DNA from: Pelodera strongyloides
Taxonomy: Eukaryota; Nematoda; Chromadorea; Rhabditida; Rhabditidae
Direction of reading: 5' to 3'
Length of the DNA stretch: 64,000 bases
Assembly (NCBI GenBank): GCA_036852015.1
Contig: JAANDG010000483.1
Location: 1-64,000 of the forward strand
Shown: positions 46,784-58,262 of the stretch, piece by piece
Layout: each line of letters starts with the position of its first letter
Numbering within the stretch: position 1 is the first letter of the stretch
Translations under genes and position numbers: made by a program
Notes under the pieces: model-generated
What the model saw: the letters and a program-made list of their open reading frames with translations, nothing else
Told to the model about the DNA's origin: nothing
Databases searched by the model: none

Positions 46784-47232
46784 AGGGAGAGGCCCACGAG
46801 AACAAAGTTTTTTTCAATTTACGTGCACATAATGTCCGGAATCTCAGAAATATTGCTGTGAAAACCGCATATATTTGCATCGTGAACTCGCAGAGATATT
46901 CTATGCTAAACAGTTCGGCCAGGCACCGTAGTCAGAAAGGCTAAAATACCTTTTTATAGTTTATAGCGGTCCATTAGCATTCTTTCTCTACATAATAATT
47001 GTTAAATGAATAAAGAAATTACTACCATTATACCAAAGCGTTTCCAATACTGTAATGCCATAAAAGAGCGAAAATTGTTTCAGACTACGGTGCCTGGCCG
47101 AACTGTTTAGCATAGAATATATCTGCGAGTTCTAGATGCAAAGAGATGCGGTTTTCGCAGTAATATTTCTGATCTTCCGGACATTCTGTGCAAGTAAATT
47201 GAGGAAAACTTTTTTCTCGTGGGCCTTTCCCT
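46784..47232. mobile_element. Foldback MITE, AGGGAGAGGCCCACGAG family
   Basis: Duplicate of 5,739-6,183, TTAA-flanked. The region 47,237-47,770 is a further AGGG-type repeat with no gene; the Gypsy element occupies this position in copy 1. Confidence 0.75.
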
Positions 47233-48626
47233 TTAAAGGGAATATGTAGGCCCTTTTTGAAGTTAATCTGTATTAATAGAATGCGTGTTCCCCACTAAGG
47301 AAACAATAACAAAAGTTGTCTGCAATTACCCGCCTGAAAGAAAATGAATTACAAAGTTCGCCTTTTCCATAGTAAACGCATTAATCAGACCCGTGGCATA
47401 AATTTGGGTCTGATGGAGCAAATTTCAACTTATATGGCAAATAGCAAGATTCAAGATGCATGGCATGCAAATTCGTATTTACATATTCAGTCGCCTATTT
47501 AAATTAACGTCTGGTATGGAAACGCTAGTTTCGCGTTTTTTGCTTCATTTTGAGTGCCTACATATTCTCTTTAATGCATACATACTGCTTCCGCCCTAAT
47601 GTACGAAAAATACGATAATATGGAGTGTCCATACATTATATTTGCTGACTCTAATTGCTGTATCTGAGCAATGACATCATTTCCATGTGTAAACTCGTAT
47701 GGCCGTATGGCGAATAGGAATATTATATTAAAGTATAAAAATATTGTTTATCTCGTCAACCTGATCCTTTAATTGCTTAATTCTCTGATGATTGACGGCA
47801 TGTTCGCGGCGGCTATCTGGGCCTTGACGGGTTCGCTCCGCACAAGCTATTCGGCGACGATAAACCCGCCGCGAACTCGGAGAAACAGGCGAAAATCACG
47901 TTTTGTGCACATCAAAGGATACGGCTCACGTAGCTCGCATAAATGCAGGATCGCCGCCGGATTAATTACCAAAGTTTGAGGTAAGCAGTAACCCCGAGAC
48001 TCCGAGACTCTGAGACCTAACAATGTGTCTCGATACAATTGTGTAACGTGTGCCTTCGGGTATTTTTTTGGGCAATGCATTTTATTTTCATTCGGTCATT
48101 GTATTTTTGTGGCAAAGGTATTTTTCTCTGTCCAGAGAATGGGCTCAAGTCTACTATCCAAATAGTGTAACTGAGAATAACATATGTTACGTGTGTGTGT
48201 ATCCCTTATACAAAGAAAAAGTAAGATGGGAGCAATAGTAAAATTTCGAACATTGCGATATGGCATGGCAAATACAGCATATGTAGATATGGGCAATCTG
48301 AAACGTGAACTGGGATGCTCCCTCTCTATGCACATAGTAGCGCTTTCACAGAATTAGAGCACATACGACACAGTAACTGAGGATAACACATGTTACTTGT
48401 GTGTATCCTTTTTATTAAGAAACAGTTGTATTAAGACTTATATCCTCCGAGTTCACGTTTCAGCTTGCCTATATCTGCTCTATATCGACAGCATCGGCCA
48501 CACTCGACAATTTTCCAATTTCGTTATTACCATCTTACTATTCCGTTTTTTTTTATTCTCGTGGACAGCCAAATACATAAAGATACAGTTCAAGACTAAA
48601 AAGAAGCAGTGAAACCGAATCCTTAC

Positions 48627-48726
48627 TGGCCACAAAGCCGTTTTCCTCCGATGAGTGCACTGAGGTCAGAACCGATCCAATACTAGCACACGTGCGTTTG
48701 GCGTTAGTGTATGTGGCCGACCCAGA
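48627..48726 (-). CDS. Lectin copy 2, exon 6
   Basis: SGSATYTNAKRTCASIGSVL then TSVHSSEENGFVA; same 100-nt length, TTTGCAG acceptor and GTAAGG donor. Confidence 0.82.
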
Positions 48727-49202
48727 CTGCAAAATATTCGTTTAACGAAATACGGGTAGCAGTCAAGTCCGAACTAACTTTTTAAATATTTTATTGAATT
48801 TCGATAGTTAAAGTGATAAAGTGTAAAGTGTACCGGGTTATGTCAAACGAATCCGCAGAAACGGTGCACCGGGGTCCGGTTTATTTCTGAAGCCGGACCA
48901 ACTGGCCTTTAAACTTCCCGGAGGCCAATTTTCTCGGGAAGCCGATTTATCTCTGCCGGTTTTACCCAGCTACCAGCTTTTACACCTTTGGTGAGGTGAA
49001 GGGGTTCCGGGCCGGGCTCGAACCAGCGACCGGTGGCGTGGAACAAGGCGCTTGCCACTGATCCACACCATGTCTTGCAAGTGTTTATTTGTGAAAAATT
49101 GTATATTAAAGGGCATGTCAAATAAAAGAGGAAGCAAATTGGGAAGATATAAGTGAATAAATTCAACAAACTAACATGAATATACCATATGTAATACGGT
49201 AA

Positions 49203-49271
49203 CCCCGTTTCGACCCTTCGCATACGAGGATTTTGCCACCGTTGGGTCACATCAGTGCGATGACGGTAGGC
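49203..49271 (-). ncRNA. Hammerhead-like ribozyme, left copy (permuted strand order)
   Basis: Order along the minus strand: extra helix GCC(U)ACCG; stem I UCGCA; core CUGAUGU; stem II GACCC; AA; extra helix CGGUGGC; AAAAU; stem III CCUCGU; A (cleavage position 17); stem I UGCGA; A; stem II GGGUC; GAA; stem III ACGGGG. All pairings are Watson-Crick except one G-U in stem III and one bulged U. The core has one deviation (A9 is U), so this copy may be inactive. Predicted cleavage is between plus positions 49,223 and 49,222. Confidence 0.7.
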
Positions 49272-49398
49272 TTAGGCAGTGAGTGAAAGAAAGGGATAGA
49301 GAGACAAATGTTATAGAGTACGTAAAGATATAACGTTATAGAGTAAAAAGGGTACAAAAATAATAGTAAAAACCGAATAAAACCGAACCTTGATACCA

Positions 49399-49546
<148 letters not shown>

Positions 49547-49925
49547 TGTAATAGTACCTGAATATCCTTACAAAAAGGGACAAGTAGAGAATAAATAAAC
49601 AAAATGCAGAAGAAAGTATAAAACTAACCTTGTATATGTCCTCAAGCCTCAAAATAACTAGGTAGGAATACATCAATAAGTAAGAAGTACTACGAAAGGG
49701 TATGGAGCAATGCAAGACGAGAGCAATGGGAAAGGGATGTAGTGTGTGTGTAGTATTGATTGGGTAAGAGTGCATGACATAAACCTAGTGTTAGAATATG
49801 TAGGTAAAGTTTATGAACTATGTGGTCTGTTGAAAAGAATTAGTTATCCATAAGTGAAAATATAATGTCGTAGATTATTGTTACAAAGTTATGCATAATA
49901 GAGAAGAATCGACAGAAATGCAAAA

Positions 49926-51430
49926 TTAAAGGTTGTCGACCCAACTGTTGAGACTTTTAGTAGAAGTATCGTATTTATAACTAATAATAGGGTACTTATT
50001 AAATGATTTTTTGATAGTTTTGAGTACAACGTCTTTGGGGTAATTGTTGGAGAGCAGCTTGATAATGAATGAATGGATTTTGGATTTGAAAGAAATAAGC
50101 TGGGAAGTGCATCTATAAATACGTATTACTTCACCTTGGATACAGTTTACTTTAATATGGTCACATATATGACTGTCATACATAGGAAATCTTATAACGT
50201 CAAAACTATAATCATCAGTTTTATTGTATAAATTGATAGTCCAATTATGTGTAGACCTAACAAGGGCGAGATCGAGAAAGGGAGCGGAGGAATCAACAGT
50301 ATTGGCCGCTTCGAGAATGAGAGAGCTAGGATAGATGGAATCAAGTATATCGAGAATGTTATCATCATTATAGAAAATAGCTATGTCATCCATATATCTG
50401 AACATGGACATCTTATAGCCGAGGGAAGAATTCAAAAAGTTTTTAAAGTATTTAAATTCAATCATACAAAGAGTTAAATCAGCAAGTAAAGGAGAGGAGT
50501 TACCTCCCTGAGGAACTCCTTTGATCTGGTGGAAAATAATGCCCTGGAATACTAGATAACTATTTTTAACTATGTAGCGTACCATGTTTTTAACTTCATT
50601 TGAAGAGAAACAGTTAGTAGACGGAGCATCAGTATAGTAACTTTTCGTAAATCCTACGTTAATAAGAGATCTACCGGGGTTTTTAAAGTATATATATCCG
50701 TTAGTTCTAGGATGCTATCAATGACACAATCATGAGGTAAGTTGGTAAAGAGACTACTAAAGTCCAAGACTTTGACTTTATGGAAACGATGTATAAGTGT
50801 AGAATTACTAATGCAAATGGAATTATCTATAGAAATGAAATTAGTTTTATTACTGCTCCAAGTTTTACTAGCATTACAGTAGTTTTTAAAATGCAAACGG
50901 AAATGTTTCAGTATTTTCTGAAGAGTAATCGAAAGGTTTTTGAGAGAGCTGTGTTTAGCAGCTGTGATGTAACGCATTTTAATCGATTTTTTATGCAATT
51001 TAGGAACTGCGTAAATGTTAGGAAGTTTGCGATCGGTATCAGAGCATTTTATATTAAGAATGTTGGAATAGTAAATATGACGGGATACAATACTGTCCTG
51101 TGACTCGAGATGATACGGAGAGTAAGTACGTTACCTTTATATTCGAATGAACCGTTTTCGTTCTTAGCAATACCCAATTCTTTGTGAAGGAAGTGTGAAT
51201 ATAAAAGAGGGCAAGAGAAAAAAAAGTTAGCGGACGCCTTATCTACGCACTAATAATAAACTGTCTCTTAATATGGTTAATTTCTTTGTAAATAGAGCAG
51301 TTAGAGTTAACATGAGGTTTACGAAAACCTTGGATGACTTCATTTAACTTTTCCCATATGGGAACAGAACAATTAAGCGTACTAGTGTATTCATTGAGGT
51401 TTTTAGACAAGTCATTGAAAAGTACGTGTA
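49926..51430 (-). pseudogene. Penelope-like reverse transcriptase (frameshifted)
   Basis: Pieces in order: LEEHLHVLFNDLSKNL... (51,430-51,250); a DKA motif with an FSCPLLYSHFLHKELGI segment (about 51,240-51,185), the Penelope counterpart of DKG; LPNIYAVPKLHKK (about 51,010); KVLDFSSLFTNLPHDCVIDS (about 50,750); QIKGVPQGGNSSPLLADLTL (about 50,520); and the catalytic MFRYMDDIAIF (about 50,400). The C-terminal thumb (NLYNKTDDYSFDVIRFP, CIQGEVIRIYRCTS, SFNKYP) runs to the stop at 49,926. Frame changes near 51,245, 51,050 and 50,655 mean it is not translatable as one protein. The last 110 residues match the fragments at 20,617 and 59,015. Confidence 0.88.
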
Positions 51431-51439
51431 AATGTTCTT

Positions 51440-52723
51440 CTAGTTTTTACTGGAAAAAGGTTCTCTGAACTTGGTTCCTTTTGAAAGAAAAGTTGTGGCT
51501 CTAGGGAAGCGGGATTCAAATATTTTGCAATTTCCAGAGATTATATGAAGAGAACCGTCGATATCGATTTTTTCTTTAGTGTTACAAAAAGAAAGGTAAT
51601 CCTTACAATTACAATGAACGTGGTTAACAGTAGGGTTGTTAGCAACAGTCTTGTGATTAAATAGGCGAGGTCCTAAAGGAATGCTATATTGATTTTGGTA
51701 GCAAATACGAGGTAAAAATGGAAGTGGGATATTATTAGAGATGAAAGTGTTACGGATGAATCTATTTATGGCGTATTTGAGATTAAACCCTTTAGAATCG
51801 GTACAAATAAAGGGAATTTTGATGCGAAAATCCGGTTTAGACGGCTTGGTATTTCTATCTTTCAGAGTTTTAGAAGCGCAAGAATTGCCACATATTGCTT
51901 CTACATTACGTCTGAAATAACTAGAGTGTTCATTAGAGAAATAATTTCGAACCAGGATCTTTTTAGTAGATTTAGCCAACCGGTTTTTGAGAGAAACAAG
52001 TGTTTGGAAATCAGTAGGATGAGAGAGGTTTGGAGGAGTAGTATTAAAAGACAATCTACGTTTTATTTTATTACGGGGACCTCGGTTTTTAGGTGGCCGA
52101 ATTATGTTACGACAGAAATATGGAATGTTATTATTACCAAGATTTTTCTTAGAGTAGTCACTAATGAGTCCGAAACCTTTAATATGATCGTTTAAGCCGT
52201 ATGGGTAAGCAGTGTTAAGAAGCCTAATCCAACAGAGTTCTTTATCCTTGCGAATACAGTTGTTCTTGTTTTCATTTAAACAGTCTAATATATGTATAGT
52301 AAATAGTTTTACATCGGAATTTGCTTGACAATTTGAGAAATGACGATACAGAATGGTTTCTTGTAAATTTTTATTGAGATGATATCGATGTTGACTAAAC
52401 CTGTTTTTCAAAGAGCGCTTTGTCTCACCTACATACTGCATATTGCAGTTATCACAAGTTAGACTATAGATAACCCCTTCGCTGGAGCAATTACTAATAC
52501 TAGAGGCGAAAGTATGAGAGAAGTATCTTGTTGTGCTGCTACGAATGAGTTTTTCAAAAGAGATCAATGGGCAAATTTTGCAACGGGACGATTTACAGGG
52601 ATTGCCAAAAGACTGTGTGCCTTCAATAGACGTAAGCTTTAGATTCGGGCCAATCTTTTTAGAGCTGAAACAAGTTTGGGTGTGGTAGTTTGCTGTGGTA
52701 TTGTTAGGGCATAAGAATTCACC
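51440..52723 (-). CDS. GIY-YIG endonuclease ORF of the Penelope-like element
   Basis: Open from 52,723 (no ATG before 52,567). Near the N-terminus is a zinc-finger-like PCKSSRCKICPLIS, then the nuclease: GVIYSLTCDNCNMQYVGETK (GIY and YVG), SLKNRFSQHRYHLNK (catalytic Arg/His region) and LYRHFSNC. About 190 further residues follow, including NKIKRRLSFNTTPPNLSHPT and a Cys/His-bearing end (NHVHCNCKDYLSFC). It likely nicks target DNA for retrotransposition. The domain lies upstream of the RT. The true start is uncertain: the frame's ATG would cut off the cysteine cluster, so an upstream or non-ATG start, or a preceding frameshift, is likely. Confidence 0.85.
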   Translation of the reverse strand, partial: GEFLCPNNTTANYHTQTCFSSKKIGPNLKLTSIEGTQSFGNPCKSSRCKICPLISFEKLIRSSTTRYFSHTFASSISNCSSEGVIYSLTCDNCNMQYVGETKRSLKNRFSQHRYHLNKNLQETILYRHFSNCQANSDVKLFTIHILDCLNENKNNCIRKDKELCWIRLLNTAYPYGLNDHIKGFGLISDYSKKNLGNNNIPYFCRNIIRPPKNRGPRNKIKRRLSFNTTPPNLSHPTDFQTLVSLKNRLAKSTKKILVRNYFSNEHSSYFRRNVEAICGNSCASKTLKDRNTKPSKPDFRIKIPFICTDSKGFNLKYAINRFIRNTFISNNIPLPFLPRICYQNQYSIPLGPRLFNHKTVANNPTVNHVHCNCKDYLSFCNTKEKIDIDGSLHIISGNCKIFESRFPRATTFLSKGTKFREPFSSKN

Positions 52724-53176
52724 TCAGTCCGCCGCCCTCGGCTTCAGAGGATAGGTTGGGTAATGGAAAGAGCTTTTAGAATCTGAGAAACTTACATGGC
52801 GGGTTCAAGCTAGAGAACTCTACCACGTTGACACGAAGGACACCGAGCGACATTCTCCCACTTTCCGTTTACAACCATGAACCGGAGAATGCCTCTTACA
52901 GTGTTAGTGGAATACTTGAGTATAACCACTACCTCCATCGTGCCGTGTGGAAACCGATATCAGATAGTAAGTAAAAATAAGTAGGTTTTAAGATAGAGAC
53001 TATCCGGGGATCAAAGCAGTCCGAAAGATGGAATTATAAAGGGCTAGCAGTAGAAATTACTGCAAAAGTGACGGTAATACAAAAATTACCTAATAATATT
53101 ATAAATGTTGAAATTAACAAGTATAAAGTAACAAGAAATTAACAAGAAATTAAATTAACAAACAACATGAAAATTA

Positions 53177-53573
53177 TCTTATTATATAAAGTTGGGAGCT
53201 TTGTTTGTTTGTTTGTTTGTTTGATTGATTGATTGTGTGTTTGGATGATGTGCGTTACGCTCAGGGAGTAAGATTGGTTCAGTAGTTCATGTTCCCATGC
53301 ACTGAGCCATCTCACATCCTGAGCGCCCCTCTCACAAACGTCCAAATAAGGCTGCATATACGGAATATGTGTGGTGTATCGTTCGGGCGCTTCCGCGGCG
53401 CTAAAAGTACTTCGATTAAAATACAAGGAACATGCAAATCTAGAGCAACAAAAGAAGCAATAACGCGAGGATTTTACATATGCAAATTTTTTAATCACTT
53501 TTGAATCCACGTTTCACGTATGTATGAAATAAAAATGTAGTAGAAGGTCGCCTCAGGCGGCGCAGCCGTCTGG
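53177..53573 (+). mobile_element. Non-autonomous Helitron B nested in the Penelope-like element
   Basis: Starts TCTTATTATATAAAGTTGG after A and ends with hairpin gtcgcctcaggcggc, gcagccgtCTGG, before T. It contains a tttg/attg microsatellite near its 5' end. It shares a 5' signature with Helitron A but has a different 3' hairpin. Confidence 0.88.
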
Positions 53574-53739
53574 TAATATAAAAAAGACACAAATATAATA
53601 AGTAAAAAGAAAAAAAAAGGGGAAGAAAAAACGTAAAGAAAGTAAGGGCCCTTGAAAGTAGTGAATAAACGGGACGTGTTTGTCGCGCGTTATTCAGTGT
53701 AGAATGATGAATAGTATAGCAGACTGAGCAAGGCTCAGA

Positions 53740-53809
53740 CCCCGTTTCGACCCTGATCTTAGACGAGGATTTTGCGGTGGTTGGGTCTCATCAGTAAGAT
53801 GGCCGCCGC
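53740..53809 (-). ncRNA. Hammerhead-like ribozyme, right copy (permuted strand order)
   Basis: Minus strand order: extra helix GCGGCGG; CC; stem I AUCUUA; core CUGAUGA; stem II GACCC; AA; extra helix CCACCGC; AAAAU; stem III CCUCGU; C (position 17); stem I UAAGAU; CA; stem II GGGUC; GAA; stem III ACGGGG. Every invariant core base of a hammerhead is present, with G10.1-C11.1 and A15.1-U16.1. The extra helix has one A-C mismatch. Predicted cleavage is between plus positions 53,762 and 53,761. Confidence 0.75.
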
Positions 53810-55023
53810 TTGGAATATGAATATGGAATAATGGATAGGAGTAGTTGTCCTGTGGTATGGGGAGCGAGTGTGAGTGGCTCTGTGTTCTTGGGTGTTGTGG
53901 TTGGGTGAATAAGAGTGTCCATGTGTCTCTGCCGTGTCTGCGCTCTCTCTCCTACCCATGTGGCCCTGGGCCCTGGTCTTTGAGGGAGAATCAATGGCAC
54001 ACAAAGGGGTGATGAGAAAACTGTCCAAATGACTCGGTGAAAGCCGAGACACTCCCGGGCGACAAGAAGATGTATTCCTCGGAATTATGGGTCGAGAAGA
54101 GGTCGAGACAGTGTTTGAAGGTTGTAAAATGATTGAAAGAAAAGCGATGGCGGCAAAATAACTTTAAAATTGAGGTATTAAACTTAATTAAGGATAAAAG
54201 AAAGAAAAGCAGAAGCATGTATAAGAGTGAAGGAAACATAGTTCTGTAACATATGAACAAGAATAAAGAAAAGGAAATATAGCAAAAAGTAAGTAGAATA
54301 GAATCATGAGAAATGTAATCAGTCAAGTAAGTACATTATTAGGACTAAAAATAAGCATGTCAATAATGACATGAATTCCATGTAGCAACAATGTTTAGTC
54401 ACAAGGACAAAACACCGTACAGTACACTACTTGGGTATAATTATGCCACGAGGGCACGGGTAAAATTATGCCACGAGGGCACGGGTAACATTATGCTACG
54501 AGGGCACGGCTATCTAGATAGATTCTAGATAACAAGAAGCAAGAAAATAGTCTAAGTAAGGAGACAGAGAAAACCTAAGTCTAGAGAGGGGTGCAAGGTG
54601 TAGGAAAAACAAATAAAGCTGAGATACATATAAGCTCACATTACGAGTAGAAATAAATAGTTGGATATACAACGATAATGGAAAGGGGAACATGAAGTAC
54701 TGTGTGATGTGATGTGTGGCGACCAACTAGGCTAAAAGGAAAGGAAGCAAATATAGTGCGAAAATTAGTAAGTATAAAAGAGTATTCAACATGGAGAGGG
54801 GATATCATAGAATTGTCAGCGTGGAAAGAAATAGATAAAACATAAAATATTACAAAATATGGTAAGGAGAGGAAGATCTTATAGCAAGCTAGGGGGGCAG
54901 CGAAGCCTCCAACAGATGCGAGCCAAGATCCAATAACAAATAAAAGAGGAAGCAAATTAGGAAGATATAAGTGAATAAATTCAACAAACTAACATGAATA
55001 TACCATATGTAATATGGTAACCC
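53810..55023 (-). repeat. Right terminal region (pseudo-LTR) of the Penelope-like element
   Basis: Mostly A/T-rich with no frame I trust. Contains three tandem tatgccacgagggcacggg units at 54,440-54,510. The outer 85 bp match the left end of the element. Confidence 0.65.
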
Positions 55024-56050
55024 CGGATTCTGCGCAGAAAGGCATCTCCTGGCGCAGATTAAGTAAATCTCGAACGGCGCACAATACAGTATACCCATAA
55101 AAATGGCCGCAGATTAAAATATTTCAAATTTTGTCATAAACGTGGACAAAACCTCCATCAGGTTCAACTATAGGGCTGCGCCGCAGTCGGAATTCAATAA
55201 TAGGGCTGCGCCGCAGTCGCGTCCGCGCTGTTCAAACCCCGTCGCCTCAGAAAAACCAACACGTGAAGCAAAAAAAACCGAAATCCCGTAGTGAAGGCAT
55301 TTTTTGGAGGGGTTTGAAATTTTTTTTACCCAAAAGTTTTTGTTTATTTTTATTTTCACTTTCGTTACCTAAAAAAATAAGCTTTTTTTTAGCCCAACAT
55401 GCAAAACCGGCTTGACATTCCCTTTAATGCTTGATGTGGGCAATTATTTGACTGTCGATAGTTTGTCGATAGAAAACGACTGACGAAACGCTGGTTGTTT
55501 AAACAAAAATGGCGAAACACCTGACTAAAATTGTTGCAACTGGTGTTTCGCGTGATTGTCGCGCCTGAAGACTCATCTCTTGTCGCCGAATAGCCGCCTA
55601 ATAGCTGCCCGATAGCCGCAGTTCCAAACAGTTCCAAAATTAGCGAGACACATGGCGTAGTCTATGTTCATGTTATGCTGGTGGCCAGCGAAACTATTTC
55701 TTTGGGCGAACCCGTCAGTGAAAATAATTGCGCCTGACGTACGCGTGAATGAAAATAGAATTACTTTCCAATTCAACCGCATTCACTGTGCATAATCAGA
55801 GTTTTTTCTCCGCTCCCGAATGCTCTGTTAAATGTTAAATATATTAAATTTTAACTATAAATAACATAAACCTTCTGGTATAAATGCACTACATTCAAAC
55901 AAAACAGCAGCCATTTCCTTACCATGATCACAGGTTATTGTGATCCTTCCTTATGTCATTTATATGTATTTTATCCAATTTAATTTATTTAATGGTATTA
56001 AAGGAAGGCAGTCACTTCAAATTCGTCATTTTACTTTGTGCAATCTTATT

Positions 56051-56198
56051 AGCCCGTATTCTCGGGTCGACGGTAGCGTTCCGTTTGGGAAATCCTTTGT
56101 ATGCAAATTTCTCGACTATCTAGACTAGCTGGAGGAAAAATTTGCATACGAATGAGCTCCCAAACGGAACATTCCCGTCGACCCGAGAATACGGGCTA
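56051..56198. mobile_element. Palindromic MITE, AGCCCGTATTCTCGGG family
   Basis: Inserted in the Helitron 5' end: ctTATTA[element]TATTAtataaagg versus cttattatataaagg in copy 1. This is compatible with a 5-bp TATTA duplication (a shorter one is possible). Confidence 0.88.
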
Positions 56199-56549
56199 TT
56201 ATATAAAGGAGAAGAGTTTACTTTTTTGCTTGTGTGAACGTAACGAAACCTGTTCATAAAGTTTAAATACCTTCGAAATCGAACATCTTATTTAAAGGAG
56301 AAGAGTTTACTTTTTTGTTTGTGTGAACGTAACGAAACCTGTTCATAAAGTTTAAATATCTCCGAAATCGAACACACAAAACATTCGCCTCGGATTTGGT
56401 TCGAACCTGCCACCTCTGCCTTCATAGTCCAGCGCTCTACCTACTGCGCTATGCTGGGTTGTGACGAGAGAATCTTTCCGCTCTACACAAGTAACGTTCA
56501 GTGTCAAATTGTTAAATTTGCATGACACAATACAATTAGTCGTTTCCAG

Positions 56550-57127
56550 AGGTCGTTTTCACCAACATTTACTTCTGTCAAAAAGGGTACTTCAGTCAAA
56601 AGCGCGCGGTACTTCTGGTTTCACCAACATTTACTTCTGTCAAAAAGGTACTTAGGTTAAGTACCTTTTTGACAGAAGTACGCTTTTAACACGGGAGGCG
56701 TACTTCCACCAAAAAGGTGAAAGTAAGCCTGTACTTCAGTTTTTTCTCCTTTATGAAGACTAATTAACTTAATTTGTTTAATTATTGTATGGTTTTTATG
56801 GTAAATAAGTTTTGTAAACATTAATTGACAATGATTTCAGTTTTTGGATCACATTTCACATATTAATAAAGTGATTACACGCTTGATTATTTATATATTT
56901 CTTGTTTACATGGTAAACAATTTCTAGTAATTACTTAGATATGTATCATATTCGTTTTAAAACGTAATCTAACTGTTATCCAACGTTTTCCTTAAAAAAA
57001 AGTAAATGTTGGTGAAATCCATCAAAAAGCGTGTGGCAGCGTACTTCAGTCATAAATTTACTTAACCTAAGTACCTTTTTGATGGTCAGAAATTTATGAC
57101 AGAAGTAAATGTTGGTGAAAACGGCCT
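56550..57127. mobile_element. 578-bp TIR element, AGGTCGTTTTCACCAAC termini
   Basis: Inverted ends aggtcgttttcaccaacatt and aatgttggtgaaaacggcct, about 35 bp. Empty site in copy 1 (14,888): tttccaggatcg; here tttcCAG[element]CAGgatcg, a 3-bp duplication. Repeated acttctgtcaaaaaggtac blocks fill the ends. No transposase. Confidence 0.92.
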
Positions 57128-57751
57128 CAGGATCGATAATTATACGTTTTCTCCACTAATATATGACTATATCGTGTGAAGCAGAGAGGGAAGGGGGCAT
57201 ACTCATATTTTTTCTTAAACTAGGGTACCAATCGGTCGAAGGTCGATACCTCCAGTCTGAGAAGAGCCCGTAGGGCTCCTCGAACGGCTGGTATTGAATA
57301 TAGGAAAGAACTGAGAAAAATTGTTTACCAAAACCAATTTATTTGAAATCTAACCCAGGGAGTGCACTACTAGGCAAGCGGCGTTACTAGATATCAGCAC
57401 GTCGCATCAGCGCGAAGGGACGTGACAACTGCGACAGATTGCTCAGATTGATCCCATTGATGTGCATGATTGGCCATGGTAAATTGCTGGTAATTGCGTG
57501 AACGTTGCGCTTGAAGTTTGGAAAAAATTGCATCCTACCATATTTGGTACGGAGAATCAGATAGAGTTATATAAAATAGGTGTTATCTGAAATGAGCCTG
57601 ACCCTTTAAAGGCTTTTCTTGCCTCCTTCTTATCGCCTAATAGTCGCCGATAGCCGCCGCGTACTTCCTTCAATCATCATAGTAACTGGAAGTCTCAAAA
57701 ATACAGGCTGCGTCTACATCATAGTTTGAATATATATATTGAAAATATTAC

Positions 57752-57813
57752 CAGTAGATAATAGCAGGCGTTTGTGTCGGCCAAGTACGACCACCCTGGA
57801 GGGCAGCTGTCCC
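57752..57813 (-). CDS. Lectin copy 2, exon 5 (62 nt)
   Basis: As copy 1 but three bases longer, giving ACYYLL in place of ACYLL. The in-frame indel and unchanged splice sites are compatible with past protein constraint. Confidence 0.82.
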
Positions 57814-57959
57814 CTGAAAAAGAAAAACTTGCATGAAATTCTACCCCTATTCAAAGGAGATACTTTTCCTTCCTTTTTATCGAAATATGATGGTGCTAGC
57901 TTCCAAGAAACATGACTTATGAAGCACCATCTTTTAATTAGAAGCAATAACACAGGAAA

Positions 57960-58262
57960 GTGAAAACCCCGATTTTGCCCCGATTATTTTCAAAAAACCC
58001 CGATTATTTCAAAAAAACCCTCAAAAAACCCGATCACGTCCCGATTACGCCCCGATCACAAATACTCGGGGCATACTTGGGAACAAGGCCCGATTTCGTC
58101 CCGATTATTTCAAAAAACCCCGATTTCGCCCAGAACATTCGTCGAAAAACCCCGATTTCGCCCCGATTATTTCCCAAAACCCCGACTTCGCCCCGATTTT
58201 TTTCCAAAAACCCCGATTTCGCCCCGATCACGGCCCGATTTTTTGAGGGACTTGATCGGGGT
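57960..58262. repeat. CCCCGATTT minisatellite, long allele
   Basis: About a dozen ccccgattwcgccccgatta-tttcaaaaaa units, versus about half as many at 15,715-15,885. The 106-codon frame across it is a repeat artefact. Confidence 0.85.

Larger units (their letters stand above)
56044..57291 (+). mobile_element. Helitron A (copy 2 equivalent) with two nested insertions
   Basis: Same element as 14,528-15,047, interrupted by the palindromic MITE at 56,051-56,198 and by the TIR element at 56,550-57,127. A tRNA-like segment is at 56,397-56,460. The 3' hairpin has one mismatch, then cgaacggCTGG. Confidence 0.85.
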
